Assembly (NCBI GenBank): GCA_946188155.1
Contig: CAMHUC010000005.1
Location: 34,222 to 98,221, forward strand
Direction: 5' to 3'
From: an uncultured bacterium
GTDB taxonomy: Bacteria > Bacteroidota > Bacteroidia > Bacteroidales > Bacteroidaceae
Length of the DNA: 64,000 bases
Each line of letters opens with the position of its first letter. The first letter of the stretch is position 1. The notes beneath the pieces are model-generated. The model was not told the DNA's origin and searched no databases. It saw only the letters and a program-made list of their open reading frames with translations. Both the position numbers and the translations under genes were made by a program. Positions 39,600-48,455 of this stretch are shown piece by piece.

Positions 39600-39675
39600 T
39601 GATTATTTTCTATTTACGGATTTTCTATTTACTATTTACGGATTTTCTATTTACTATTTACGGATTTACTATTTC
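39600..39675 (-). repeat. TATTTACGGATTTTC repeat in the cysK leader
   Basis: Three to four units of TTTACGGATTTTCTATTTAC fill the cysK 5' leader between the promoter at 39722 and the ATG at 39597. On the RNA sense strand the units read GTAAATAGAAAATCC. The same TATTTAC phrase is found at other junctions. Confidence 0.75.
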
Positions 39676-39740
39676 TTGGACAAGCCAAGCGCGTAGTGAG
39701 TCCTATTTACTTTCGTCGCTGCAAAAGTACTAATTATTTT

Positions 39741-41033
39741 TTAAATCTGGTCCAAAGCCTGCGACAAATCATCGATAATATCGTCGATATGCTCTGTGCC
39801 GATGCTCAGGCGGATGGTGGCCGGAGTGATGTGCTGTTCGGCCAGCTCCTCGGGCGACAGCTGTGAGTGGGTCGTCGTGGCGGGGTGTATGACGAGACTC
39901 TTCACGTCAGCCACGTTGGCCAGCAGCGAGAATATCTGCAGCGCATCGATGAAGCGCCAGGCCTCCTCCTGCCCGCCCTTCACCTCGAAGGTGAAGATAG
40001 AGCCGCCACCCTGTGGGAAGTACTTCTGATAGAGCGCGTGGTCGGGATGACTCTCGAGCGACGGATGGTGTACCTTGGCCACCTTCGGGTGGTTGGCCAG
40101 GAACTGCACCACCTTCAGGGCGTTCTCCACATGACGCTCCACGCGCAGGCTCAGCGTCTCCACGCCCTGCAGCAGGATGAAGGCATTGAAGGGCGAGATG
40201 GCAGCACCGGTGTCGCGCAGGATGACGGCACGGATGCGGGTGACGTAGGCCGCTGCGCCCACCGCGTCGGCAAACACGATGCCGTGATACGAGGGGTCGG
40301 GCTTGGCCAGCGTGGGATACTTGTCGGGATCAGCCTTCCAGTCGAACTTACCGCCGTCTACGATGACACCGCCGAGACTGGTGCCGTGGCCGCCGAGGAA
40401 CTTCGTGGCCGAGTGAACCACGATGTCGGCACCGTGCTCCAGGGGCCTGATCAGATAAGGTGTGCCGAAGGTGTTGTCGATAATCAGGGGGATGCCGTGG
40501 CGATGGGCCACCTCGGCCACGCCCTCGATGTTGAGCACGTCGCTGTTGGGATTGCCGAAGGTCTCGGCTATGATGGCTTTTGTGTTGGGGCGGATGGCGG
40601 CTTCGAGTGTACTGAGGTCATTCACGTTGACGATGCTGTTCCCGATGCCCTGGTTGGCCAGCGTGTGGGTAATCAGGTTGTAAGTGCCACCGTAGAGGTT
40701 ATCGGCAGCCACGATGTGGTCGCCTGCCAGCACGATGTTCTGCAGGGCGTAGGTGATGGCGGCGGCACCCGAGGCCACGGCCAGTCCGGCCACGCCGCCC
40801 TCCAGGGCTGCCACGCGGTCCTCGAACACGCCCTGCGTGGAGTTGGTCAGTCGACCGTAAATATTACCTGCGTCGCGCAAGCCGAAACGGTCGGCGGCGT
40901 GCTGCGAGTTGTGGAACACATACGAGGTGGTCTGATAGATGGGCACCGCACGGGCGTCGGTAGCGGGGTCGGCCTGTTCCTGGCCTACATGCAGTTGCAG
41001 TGTCTCAAAGCGATAGTTTTTCTTTGTACTCAT
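39741..41033 (-). CDS. metY: O-acetylhomoserine sulfhydrylase (MetY-type)
   Basis: Cys/Met-metabolism PLP enzyme of 430 residues that condenses O-acetylhomoserine with sulfide to homocysteine. Family marks: ADPATDARAVPIYQTTSY near the N-terminus, YGRLTNSTQ (59-67), the PLP segment VVHSATKFLGGHG with K211, and ESHPDHALYQKYFP. ATG 41033 (MSTKKNYRF) is chosen since the family N-terminus begins there; ATG 41078 would lie inside the promoter. The promoter TACCTTTG (minus) is at 41076-41083, with an inverted repeat directly upstream, so a regulated promoter is likely. Confidence 0.92.
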   Translation of the reverse strand: MSTKKNYRFETLQLHVGQEQADPATDARAVPIYQTTSYVFHNSQHAADRFGLRDAGNIYGRLTNSTQGVFEDRVAALEGGVAGLAVASGAAAITYALQNIVLAGDHIVAADNLYGGTYNLITHTLANQGIGNSIVNVNDLSTLEAAIRPNTKAIIAETFGNPNSDVLNIEGVAEVAHRHGIPLIIDNTFGTPYLIRPLEHGADIVVHSATKFLGGHGTSLGGVIVDGGKFDWKADPDKYPTLAKPDPSYHGIVFADAVGAAAYVTRIRAVILRDTGAAISPFNAFILLQGVETLSLRVERHVENALKVVQFLANHPKVAKVHHPSLESHPDHALYQKYFPQGGGSIFTFEVKGGQEEAWRFIDALQIFSLLANVADVKSLVIHPATTTHSQLSPEELAEQHITPATIRLSIGTEHIDDIIDDLSQALDQI

Positions 41034-41075
41034 AATCTTTTCCTTTCTTTTAATTATTTGTTTGATTTCTGGGTA

Positions 41076-41138
41076 CAAAGGTACAGAGTTTAGAGTTATC
41101 TTCCAAATTTAAGTCGAAATACGAAAGATAACTCTAAA
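41076..41138 (-). promoter_or_regulatory. metY promoter with perfect 14-bp inverted repeat
   Basis: The -7 element TACCTTTG (minus) is at 41076-41083. Immediately upstream, TTTAGAGTTATCTT (41089-41102) and AAGATAACTCTAAA (41125-41138) are perfect inverted copies, 22 bp apart, spanning the expected -33 region. This could be an operator for a sulfur or amino-acid regulator. It could also be another phrase-type repeat. Confidence 0.5.
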
Positions 41139-41243
41139 TTTCAAATCTGTGCAGGACGATTGTTCTTTTTGCTTCTGCCTGACGGCCTGTTGACAGAAAA
41201 ATATTCCAAGAGGTGTTCGAAAGCCCCTTTGTTTACAGGCATT

Positions 41244-42434
41244 TCAGTCGTTCAGGTCGTGGTCGACCATGGCGGCCACGCAGGAGTCAGACCATACATT
41301 CTCGGCAGTTTCCACCATGTCTATAATAGTATAGATGGGCAGGATGATGCCCAGCACGGCCACCGGTGCCCCGATGCCCGACATGAGCGAGAAGGTGAGG
41401 AAATAGCAGCCCATCGGAACCCCTGCGTTGCCAACGGCAGAGACGACTGCTATCACGATCCACGTCAGGATGGTGGTCAGCGTGATGGGTGTGCCGCCGT
41501 TCTGCATCACGAAGAGCGAGGTGACGAGGATGAAGGCCGCACAGCCGTTCATGTTGATGGTCGTGCAGATGGGCAAAACAAAGCGTGCAATATTCTGCCT
41601 GACGCCCAGACGGTTCTCGGCGGTGTCCATCGTCACGGGCAGCGTGGCCGCACTGCTCTTGGTGAAGAGAGCCATCATCACGGCAGGCATCATGCGTCCC
41701 AACACATGGGCTGGGTTCAGCCCCCTTGCCAATAAGAACAGCGGGAGCACCACGAAGAACTGGATGACATTGCCGCCCAGCACCACCAACACATACTTCC
41801 CGATGCTGTCGGCCACGACACCTGCGGAGACCTGTGCCGAGAGTTGGGCAGCGAAGGCTACGATGCCGAGGGGCAGCGCCCAGATGAGTCCGCGAATCAG
41901 CAGGAAAAGCAGTTCCTGCAGGCCCAGCAGCCCCTTGACGACCACCGCCTTGTTTTCTGATTCCGGCAACTTCGAGAGTCCGAATCCGATGGCAAAGGCC
42001 AGCAGCAGGAGCGAGAGCACATTGCCTTCGAGGAAGGGCTTGACGATATTATTCGGTATGAGACCTATCAGATGGCTGTAATAGGAAATATGGGATGTCT
42101 GGGAGATGGCCTCCCTGCCCTGTCCGATAGCCTCTGCAGGCAGATTGCCAGGAGCCACCAGCACATAGAGCACTGCTCCCACAGCCGCCGCCGCAAAGGT
42201 CGTCAGAAGGGTGTAAGTCAGCGTACGCCCGAAAATCTTGCCTGAGCCCTGGGCTCCGAAAGTGGCAAATGTCGTGATGACCGCCAGCACAATCGTCGGC
42301 ACAGCCAGCAACTGGAACAGTCTCGTATAGACCACTGCCACAAACTCCATCGCCTGGTCAAGCCAGTGCAGGCCCAACAATCCTAATATCGCACCCACTA
42401 CGAGTGCTGCTATCCATACTATCGTTTTCTTCAT
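41244..42434 (-). CDS. Dicarboxylate/amino acid:cation symporter (DAACS family)
   Basis: 396 residues from ATG 42434 (MKKTIVW), with eight membrane spans and two re-entrant loops. Family features include ALFTKSSAATLPVTM (the Ser-rich HP1-type loop), NMNGCAAFI (the NMDGT-like motif, here with a Cys) and VSAVGNAGVPMGCYFL. It imports glutamate, aspartate, serine/threonine or C4-dicarboxylates with Na+ or H+. The NMDGT-to-NMNGC change suggests a substrate other than classical glutamate. The promoter TACCTTTG (minus) at 42453-42460 leaves a leader of about 15 bases. It is monocistronic. The 41139-41243 gap holds no gene. Confidence 0.85.
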   Translation of the reverse strand: MKKTIVWIAALVVGAILGLLGLHWLDQAMEFVAVVYTRLFQLLAVPTIVLAVITTFATFGAQGSGKIFGRTLTYTLLTTFAAAAVGAVLYVLVAPGNLPAEAIGQGREAISQTSHISYYSHLIGLIPNNIVKPFLEGNVLSLLLLAFAIGFGLSKLPESENKAVVVKGLLGLQELLFLLIRGLIWALPLGIVAFAAQLSAQVSAGVVADSIGKYVLVVLGGNVIQFFVVLPLFLLARGLNPAHVLGRMMPAVMMALFTKSSAATLPVTMDTAENRLGVRQNIARFVLPICTTINMNGCAAFILVTSLFVMQNGGTPITLTTILTWIVIAVVSAVGNAGVPMGCYFLTFSLMSGIGAPVAVLGIILPIYTIIDMVETAENVWSDSCVAAMVDHDLND

Positions 42435-42548
42435 AATCCTTGTTTTTGGCTGCAAAGGTACTAACAAATAGCGGAACAGGAAATACCAACATGAGGGTAT
42501 TTTGCTAGAAAGTGTATAAGATTGGTGATTAGTTTTAAAAATTAGTTG

Positions 42549-42556
42549 TAACTTTG
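42549..42556 (+). promoter_or_regulatory. TAACTTTG -7 element of the TonB-receptor operon
   Basis: TAACTTTG ends six bases before the GTG start at 42562, predicting an essentially leaderless mRNA starting with GTG. Confidence 0.65.
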
Positions 42557-42561
42557 CAGCC

Positions 42562-44547
42562 GTGAAACTTTACCAGACCATATTTACACTACTATTTATG
42601 TGTAACGCCGCCTCTGCTCAGATTGCAGCGGTACAGGATTCTTCGGACGTCCAAACCGTTGACGGGAAGACGATGCGCGAGGTAACGGTGTCTGCCCGTA
42701 AGGCCGGACGCGTAAAGACCAGCGGTCTGGGCAATACCGAATTCATCAGCTCGAGGGAATTATTACGTGCCGCCTGCTGTAACCTCGGCGAGAGTTTCAC
42801 CACCAACCCATCTGTGGATGTGAACTATGCCGATGCCGCCACAGGTGCTCAGCAAATCAAACTGTTGGGACTTTCGGGCACCTACGTACAGATGCTTACA
42901 GAAAACATCCCCAACTATCGTGGACTGGCAGCCCCCTATGCCCTCGGCTATATCCCCGGCCCCTGGATGCAGAGCATACAGGTGTCGAAGGGTGCCTCAT
43001 CGGTAAAGAACGGTTACGAGAGCATCACGGGACAGATCAACGTGGAGTTTAAGAAGCCCCAGGCCACACCATGGGCTGATGCAAATCTATATTTTAACAG
43101 CGACCTGAAACTGGAGGCAAACCTTGGTGCCAATCTCAAGCTGTCGGACAGGTGGAGTACGGCGCTATTAGGCCACTACGAGATATTGGACAAGGCCCAC
43201 GATGACAATGGCGACGGCTTTGCCGATATGCCAAAGATGCGTCAAGGTTCACTGATGAGCCGATGGGCTTATATCAGCGACAGCTATATGTTCCAGGCTG
43301 CCGTCAAGGGACTCAAGGAGCATCGCGAGGGCGGACAGATTGCACATGGTCACACCACACACAATCCTTACCTCATCGACATCACCAACGAACGCTATGA
43401 GGCTTTTACCAAAAACGCCTTCATCCTGAACCCTGAGCACATGACGAATATCGCCCTGATACTCAGCGGATCTATACATCACGAAAGGAGCAACTATGGA
43501 CATAAACGCTACGATGCCGATCAGCGTAACGGCTATGCCTCGCTGATGTTCGAAACCGATTTCGATGAGCATCACAACCTCTCAACGGGTATCAGTCTGA
43601 ACCATGACTGGACGCAAGAAGAATCCAACACAGACGAGACTACGCCAGGCGTGTATGCCCAATATACTTATAAAATAGGTGAGCTGCTGACACTGATGGG
43701 CGGGCTGCGCTGGGATCACAGCTCACTGTGGGGCTCGTTTGTTACACCACGCATGCATGTGAAGTATTCGCCCACCGACTGGCTCACCTTGCGAGGTTCT
43801 GTAGGCAAGGGCTATCGCACGCCCCATATCCTTGCAGAAAACAGCTATCTGCTGGCTAGCAATCGTACCATAGTCGTCGACGAGAATATCGGGCAGGAGA
43901 AAGCCTGGAACTACGGATTCAGCGCCCAACTGAAGATTCCGGTAGGTGGACGGACGCTCGATCTGAATGCCGAGTATTATTACACCCGTTTCAACCAGCA
44001 GGCCATCATTGACTACGATGTGGCAGAAAGGATGATTGAGGTGCATAGCCTGAACGATCATGAAAAGTCATACTCTCACACCATTCAGGTGGACGCCACC
44101 TACGAGATACTTCCGAAGCTGAACGTGACCGCCGCCTGGCGATGGAACGATGTGAAGGCCACATACAACGGCAAACTGCGACAGAAACCTATGAACAGCC
44201 GCTACAAGGGGCTACTCACGGCATCCTTCGCCCCAGGACTGGGCAAGTGGCAATTTGATGCTACTCTGCAACTGAATGGTGGTGGACGCCTGCCCGACTA
44301 TTATGGTAAAGCAAAAATTCCCGGGCACTTCAATGCTTATGAACAGGTGAGTGCTCAGGTTACCCGTTTCTTCCGGCACTGGAGCATCTATGCCGGAGGC
44401 GAGAACCTGACGGGCTTCAAGCAGAAGAATGCCATCGTCAGTGCCGACAATCCCTGGAGTCCCGACTTCGATGCTACTATGATATATGGTCCTGTGCACG
44501 GAGCCGTATTCTACATCGGTGCACGAATCAACTGGAACAAGATATAA
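42562..44547 (+). CDS. TonB-dependent receptor, probably for a metal
   Basis: 661 residues. Signal peptide (MKLYQTIFTLLFMCNAASAQ), plug domain with the NTEFISSREL and QQIKLLGLSGTYVQMLTENIP segments, TonB-box-like stretch EVTVSARKAG, and a 22-strand barrel ending in INWNK-I. Unlike SusC it has no carboxypeptidase-like N-domain. A His-rich barrel loop (IAHGHTTHNPY) and the next gene, a CxxC heavy-metal protein, suggest uptake or export of a transition metal such as copper. The start is GTG 42562; it is the only start that fits the signal peptide and the adjoining promoter. Confidence 0.82.
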   Translation: MKLYQTIFTLLFMCNAASAQIAAVQDSSDVQTVDGKTMREVTVSARKAGRVKTSGLGNTEFISSRELLRAACCNLGESFTTNPSVDVNYADAATGAQQIKLLGLSGTYVQMLTENIPNYRGLAAPYALGYIPGPWMQSIQVSKGASSVKNGYESITGQINVEFKKPQATPWADANLYFNSDLKLEANLGANLKLSDRWSTALLGHYEILDKAHDDNGDGFADMPKMRQGSLMSRWAYISDSYMFQAAVKGLKEHREGGQIAHGHTTHNPYLIDITNERYEAFTKNAFILNPEHMTNIALILSGSIHHERSNYGHKRYDADQRNGYASLMFETDFDEHHNLSTGISLNHDWTQEESNTDETTPGVYAQYTYKIGELLTLMGGLRWDHSSLWGSFVTPRMHVKYSPTDWLTLRGSVGKGYRTPHILAENSYLLASNRTIVVDENIGQEKAWNYGFSAQLKIPVGGRTLDLNAEYYYTRFNQQAIIDYDVAERMIEVHSLNDHEKSYSHTIQVDATYEILPKLNVTAAWRWNDVKATYNGKLRQKPMNSRYKGLLTASFAPGLGKWQFDATLQLNGGGRLPDYYGKAKIPGHFNAYEQVSAQVTRFFRHWSIYAGGENLTGFKQKNAIVSADNPWSPDFDATMIYGPVHGAVFYIGARINWNKI

Positions 44548-44567
44548 AGTAAAAACAATAAGCTAAA

Positions 44568-44903
44568 ATGATCATTATGAGAACAAAACTATTATTCATG
44601 GCACTGGCTATTGCAGCCGTGAGCACCGCCAAGGACATCAAGACCGTCGTGCTTACCACCAATCCGGAAATGCACTGTACTGGGTGTGAGAAGAAGATCA
44701 AAGACAACATCCGCTTCGAGAAAGGCATCAAGTCGATAACCACCAATCTCGACGACAAGACAGTGGTCATTGAATATGATGCCGACAAGACCAATGTCCA
44801 GAACATCATTGAAGGTTTTAAGAAGATTAAGTACGAGGCCTGTGAGGTGAAAGAGAATTCATCCAAGCAGGTAGATGCCGAGACAGGTGCTACGAAGAAA
44901 TAG
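44568..44903 (+). CDS. Exported heavy-metal-associated (HMA) domain protein
   Basis: 111 residues with signal peptide (cleavage after VSTA) and one HMA fold. The metal site is MHCTGCEKKI (C37-x-x-C40), followed by EKGIKSITTNLDDKTVVIEYDADKT, the standard beta-alpha-beta pattern of copper chaperones. Alternative ATG 44577 would shorten the start by three residues. It lies 20 bp after the TonB receptor, so the two are likely a metal-handling pair, with this protein as periplasmic metal carrier. Confidence 0.85.
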   Translation: MIIMRTKLLFMALAIAAVSTAKDIKTVVLTTNPEMHCTGCEKKIKDNIRFEKGIKSITTNLDDKTVVIEYDADKTNVQNIIEGFKKIKYEACEVKENSSKQVDAETGATKK

Positions 44904-44904
44904 T

Positions 44905-45702
44905 ATGGCATTCACACAAGCAATCTTCCGCAGGGCGGAACTTCTGTTGGGCGATGAGGCGATGAGCAGCCTCAGCGAGAAGCGCGTCATCATCTTCGGT
45001 GTGGGCGGCGTAGGCTCATGGTGCGCCGAGAGTCTGGTACGTTCAGGCATCAAGTACCTTACTATCGTCGATTCAGACCGTGTCTGCATCACCAATGTCA
45101 ACCGTCAGCTGATGGCTACCTCAAAGACCATCGGCCAAGTGAAGGTGGAGGCACTGAAGGAGCGTCTGCTCAGCATCAACCCTCAGGCAGAAATAACAGC
45201 TCTGCAACAGATATTCACCGCCGAGACAGCTGACAGCTTTGATATCGGCAGTTACGATTATATTATCGATGCCATCGACTCGCTGAAGGACAAGGCACTG
45301 CTGATCCTGATGGCGACACAGACGCAGGCAAAGTTCTTTTCTTCAATGGGTGCTGCGCTGAAACTTGACCCCACAAGGATAAAGACAGCCGAGTTCTGGA
45401 AGGTCCAGGGCGACCCGCTGGCCCGTGCCCTCCGCAAGCGTTTCAAGCGCGACGGGCAATATCCCAAGCGCAAGTTTCAGTGTGTATATTCCGATGAACT
45501 GTTAGAGAACAAAGGTCACAATGCCACCTGTGGCACTGAGCAGTGTATGTGTCCAAAGGCAAAGATAGGGCCTGGCGACCCTACCTTGCTGAATCATGAA
45601 TGGTGCTCTTCGAAAGCCCAGATCAACGGTACCCTGGCTCACATCACTGCCATCTTCGGCTTTATGCTGGCAGGATTAGTCATCCAGGACGCCGTGCATT
45701 AA
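44905..45702 (+). CDS. tcdA: tRNA threonylcarbamoyladenosine dehydratase
   Basis: ThiF/E1-like enzyme (TcdA/CsdL) of 265 residues that cyclises the N6-threonylcarbamoyl group of tRNA A37 with ATP. The nucleotide site is VIIFGVGGVGSWCAESL, followed by IVDSDRVCITNVNRQLMA and DYIIDAIDSLKDK; Cys residues in CGTEQCMCPK are present. ATG 44905 starts one base after the HMA stop codon, so it is probably transcribed with the TonB/HMA genes despite an unrelated role. The 3' end overlaps the converging hydrolase gene by 4 bp. Confidence 0.9.
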   Translation: MAFTQAIFRRAELLLGDEAMSSLSEKRVIIFGVGGVGSWCAESLVRSGIKYLTIVDSDRVCITNVNRQLMATSKTIGQVKVEALKERLLSINPQAEITALQQIFTAETADSFDIGSYDYIIDAIDSLKDKALLILMATQTQAKFFSSMGAALKLDPTRIKTAEFWKVQGDPLARALRKRFKRDGQYPKRKFQCVYSDELLENKGHNATCGTEQCMCPKAKIGPGDPTLLNHEWCSSKAQINGTLAHITAIFGFMLAGLVIQDAVH

Positions 45703-46964
45703 ATAGCATTTATCACAATACCAAACCGCTGTTGATACTGCTCCTTGATATATTGGTCTATCCATTGGTAGAACTCCGTGGTCTCCTTACCTGTGCAGTT
45801 GTTCCTGCGGATGGTCTTGATGACGGACTGCGCCTTGCGGAAAATCTCCGTCTCAACGGGTTCTATCTGCTGTATGATGCCTGTCCCTGCATGGTTGATA
45901 AGCCGTGACAGGTTGATATAGTCAGCACCGTTGCCACGTTCGATGGGAAAGAGTTGCTTTTTCAGAGTGAAACCAGCATCCACAAGCGTAGCATGCCCCT
46001 CATTGTTTCGTGTAACCACTTTGGGCAGTTCTCCTTTTGGGGTGATCCACAGGGGGATGGCTACCGTTGTGAGTGTGCTGCCAGGGATTGTCCAGGCAAT
46101 GGTCAGACTGGGGTTTTCGCCTTTCTTCACGCCTTGTATCACCTGCGCAGAAGCGGTGTGCCAACGGGGGATGAAATCGCGGAATGGGAAGTAAACAGGC
46201 TGCGAGTTATCTTGAGGCGCAAAGTCCCAGAGATTCAGGTGCGTCAGGCCGTGGGTGAGTGTTCGTGTCACTTTTCGGATGACAGGTTCAAACCCTAAAT
46301 TGTCCTCGAAACCAGCCCGTGTCATATAGTCTTGAATGGCGAGATAGCGCTCCAGTCCCTGATCCATCGTGCGTTCACCCAACATACCATAATTCGTACG
46401 GATGAGGTAGCCGTATGGGGCTTGCAAGGGGTCGTTGGCATCGAACTTCACGTAGCCGTTGTTGCCAGTCTCATAATAGGCCACACCACCTTCTGCATCA
46501 AGTACAGCGAAGTTGGAATTGGAGTGCAACGTCCCCCTCATCTGCTTGATGCTGTCTAAGAGATGCTCGAAATCACTAAGCGTGGCGCAGGTCGCCAAAG
46601 CATGGTACATCAGGTTGCCGTCTTTCTCGTCGCCATTAGGACGGGGCTGACCAGGCTTCTGGCGACCATTCAGATTGTAGGCGGCGGTGTTGGCAATGGC
46701 AAACCCCGCCTCGTTATGACCCGACCATACGTTGAGATTAAGTGAATCCTGTCTGCCCACAATGGCAATAAAATGGTATCTGCTACTTTGCACAGAGACA
46801 ACCAGATTGTCTTGATTGGGTGTATCGCGATTCTTGAAAATGTATGGACGACCGTCGGGAGTGACCTTACCCGACACAATGACGCTTGTACAGGCATTCA
46901 ATTTTGTGGCACACCCAAGGAGTGTCACAATAATCAATAAACAAGAAACGGCTATATGCTTCAT
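45699..46964 (-). CDS. Exported linear-amide C-N hydrolase (choloylglycine-hydrolase-like Ntn enzyme)
   Basis: 421 residues from ATG 46964. After a signal peptide the catalytic Cys25 (LNA-CTSVIVSGKVTPDG) would become the mature N-terminus if signal peptidase I cuts after LNA, as in Ntn hydrolases with signals. The FKNRDTPNQDN, NEAGFAIANTAAYN and NSNFAVLDAEGGVAYYE segments match the choloylglycine hydrolase / C45-like clan. It would cleave a linear amide (N-acyl amino acid, bile-acid conjugate or acyl-peptide). An LLGC sequence at residue 18 could alternatively be a lipobox. It is last gene of a seven-gene SusCD operon, one base after the M20 gene. Confidence 0.8.
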   Translation of the reverse strand: MKHIAVSCLLIIVTLLGCATKLNACTSVIVSGKVTPDGRPYIFKNRDTPNQDNLVVSVQSSRYHFIAIVGRQDSLNLNVWSGHNEAGFAIANTAAYNLNGRQKPGQPRPNGDEKDGNLMYHALATCATLSDFEHLLDSIKQMRGTLHSNSNFAVLDAEGGVAYYETGNNGYVKFDANDPLQAPYGYLIRTNYGMLGERTMDQGLERYLAIQDYMTRAGFEDNLGFEPVIRKVTRTLTHGLTHLNLWDFAPQDNSQPVYFPFRDFIPRWHTASAQVIQGVKKGENPSLTIAWTIPGSTLTTVAIPLWITPKGELPKVVTRNNEGHATLVDAGFTLKKQLFPIERGNGADYINLSRLINHAGTGIIQQIEPVETEIFRKAQSVIKTIRRNNCTGKETTEFYQWIDQYIKEQYQQRFGIVINAI

Positions 46965-46965
46965 A

Positions 46966-48432
46966 TTATTCTTTTTTTGATACACGATAGTCAAGAGCTG
47001 GCTTACGGTCACCCAAAAGGGGCACATACTTGAAATCAGAGCCCACCACCAGCTTGAACTCATCTTTTACAGCTTGAAGCAGTTTGGAATCAGTAAACAA
47101 GTCGATTGCCGTAAGGGCGAACACACGACTGGCGTTGAGCAACCCTTTAGTGCCAATAGTGGTACCGTCTGCGGCTACGTTCTGCCAACTGTGTCCAGGA
47201 CTGCCAGGAACAAAAGTGGCAGCTCCGAAACTGGCCAGGGGAACTACCCACGACACGTCGCCCACATCGCTGGAGCCTCCACTTCCTTCTTCGGGAAACT
47301 CTGCCAGTGGCTGTACCTTTGCTGCTTGGTTTACGATTGTGTCAGGATTGCCAGTGGCACGGGCCAGCTCCTCTGCGAACTTGCGCTCACGGGCATCGTA
47401 AATAACACCGCCGACCGTCTCCAGGTTCCGCTGGATGACTCGGGAGAGTGTCTTGTTGTGCAGCCGCTCGTAAGTGCCGGCCACGATTTCCTTCTCCACC
47501 CTGGTCTGCGTGCCCTTGGCGGCTCCCACGGCAGCAGAGTCGATCCACGCCGTCAGTTGGTTGAGTATGTCGCGCTTAGGACTGCGTATATAATAGGATA
47601 CCCGGGCATACTCCGGCACCACGTTGGGAGCAAAGCCGCCATCGGGAATCACGTAGTGGATGCGACTGGAGGTGGGCACATGCTCGCGCAGCAGGTTCAC
47701 CATGTAGTCGAAAGCCTCTACGGCATCCAGTGCCGAGCGTCCCTTCCACGGGTTGCCGGCGGCGTGGGCGGGTTTGCCGTAGAACCGGTAGTCGACCATC
47801 ACCATCGCCGTGCCACCGTTGGTGCTGACGGCATTGACGTTGGAGGGATGCCAGTCGAGCACCACATCGACACCCTCGAAGAGACCCTCACGCACGAGGT
47901 ACACCTTGCCGGCACCGCCCTCCTCGGCGGGCGAACCGTAGACCTTGATGGTGCCGCTGTGTTTGTTGGCGGCCAGCCATTTGCTGAGTGAGACAGCCGC
48001 AGCAGATGAGGCTACCCCGAAGGTGTTGTGACCGCATCCCTGACCAGGTGCGCCGTCCTTGACGGGCTTGCGATAGGGCACGGTGTCCTGTGAGAGGCCC
48101 GGCAAGGCATCGAACTCCGCCAGCAGTCCGATGACGGGCGACCCGCTGCCGTATGTGGCCACGAAGGCCGTGGGCATACCGGCCACGCCTTCTTCTATCG
48201 TAAAGCCGTTTTCTCGCAGATGTTGTTTCAGCAGTCCACTGCTGTTGGCCTCCAGGAAACCCAGCTCAGGGTTGGCCCAGATGGCCTTCTGCAGCTTGTC
48301 ATACGTCTGGAAATTGTTGTCCAGATAGTCAATGGCCACCTTGGCCTTAGCACTTGTCTTAGTATTCTTCGTCGCTGCATGGGCACTGAATGTCAGACTT
48401 GCCAGCAGCAGCATAGCTGTTACTCTTTTCAT
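46966..48432 (-). CDS. Exported M20-family amidohydrolase (AbgB-like)
   Basis: 488 residues with a signal peptide (MKRVTAMLLLASLTFSAHA). Metal-binding residues of M20D amidohydrolases: C133-G-H135 (GQGCGHNTFG), E170-E171 (SPAEEGGAGK) and H195 (DWHPSNVN). The C-terminal SSDVGDVSWVVPLASFG and GHSWQ complete the set. The best known relatives split p-aminobenzoyl-glutamate or N-acyl amino acids. Export is unusual for this family and fits periplasmic processing of a substrate brought in by the SusCD pair. The gene lies between the ATC-hydrolase-like and Ntn-hydrolase genes in the same operon. Confidence 0.85.
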   Translation of the reverse strand: MKRVTAMLLLASLTFSAHAATKNTKTSAKAKVAIDYLDNNFQTYDKLQKAIWANPELGFLEANSSGLLKQHLRENGFTIEEGVAGMPTAFVATYGSGSPVIGLLAEFDALPGLSQDTVPYRKPVKDGAPGQGCGHNTFGVASSAAAVSLSKWLAANKHSGTIKVYGSPAEEGGAGKVYLVREGLFEGVDVVLDWHPSNVNAVSTNGGTAMVMVDYRFYGKPAHAAGNPWKGRSALDAVEAFDYMVNLLREHVPTSSRIHYVIPDGGFAPNVVPEYARVSYYIRSPKRDILNQLTAWIDSAAVGAAKGTQTRVEKEIVAGTYERLHNKTLSRVIQRNLETVGGVIYDARERKFAEELARATGNPDTIVNQAAKVQPLAEFPEEGSGGSSDVGDVSWVVPLASFGAATFVPGSPGHSWQNVAADGTTIGTKGLLNASRVFALTAIDLFTDSKLLQAVKDEFKLVVGSDFKYVPLLGDRKPALDYRVSKKE

Positions 48433-48455
48433 ATCATCTCTTTTTATCGTTCTTA

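Noticed and set aside
41089..41138. Invertible (phase-variable) promoter before metY
   Set aside because: The promoter -7 element lies outside the arms and no invertase gene is nearby.
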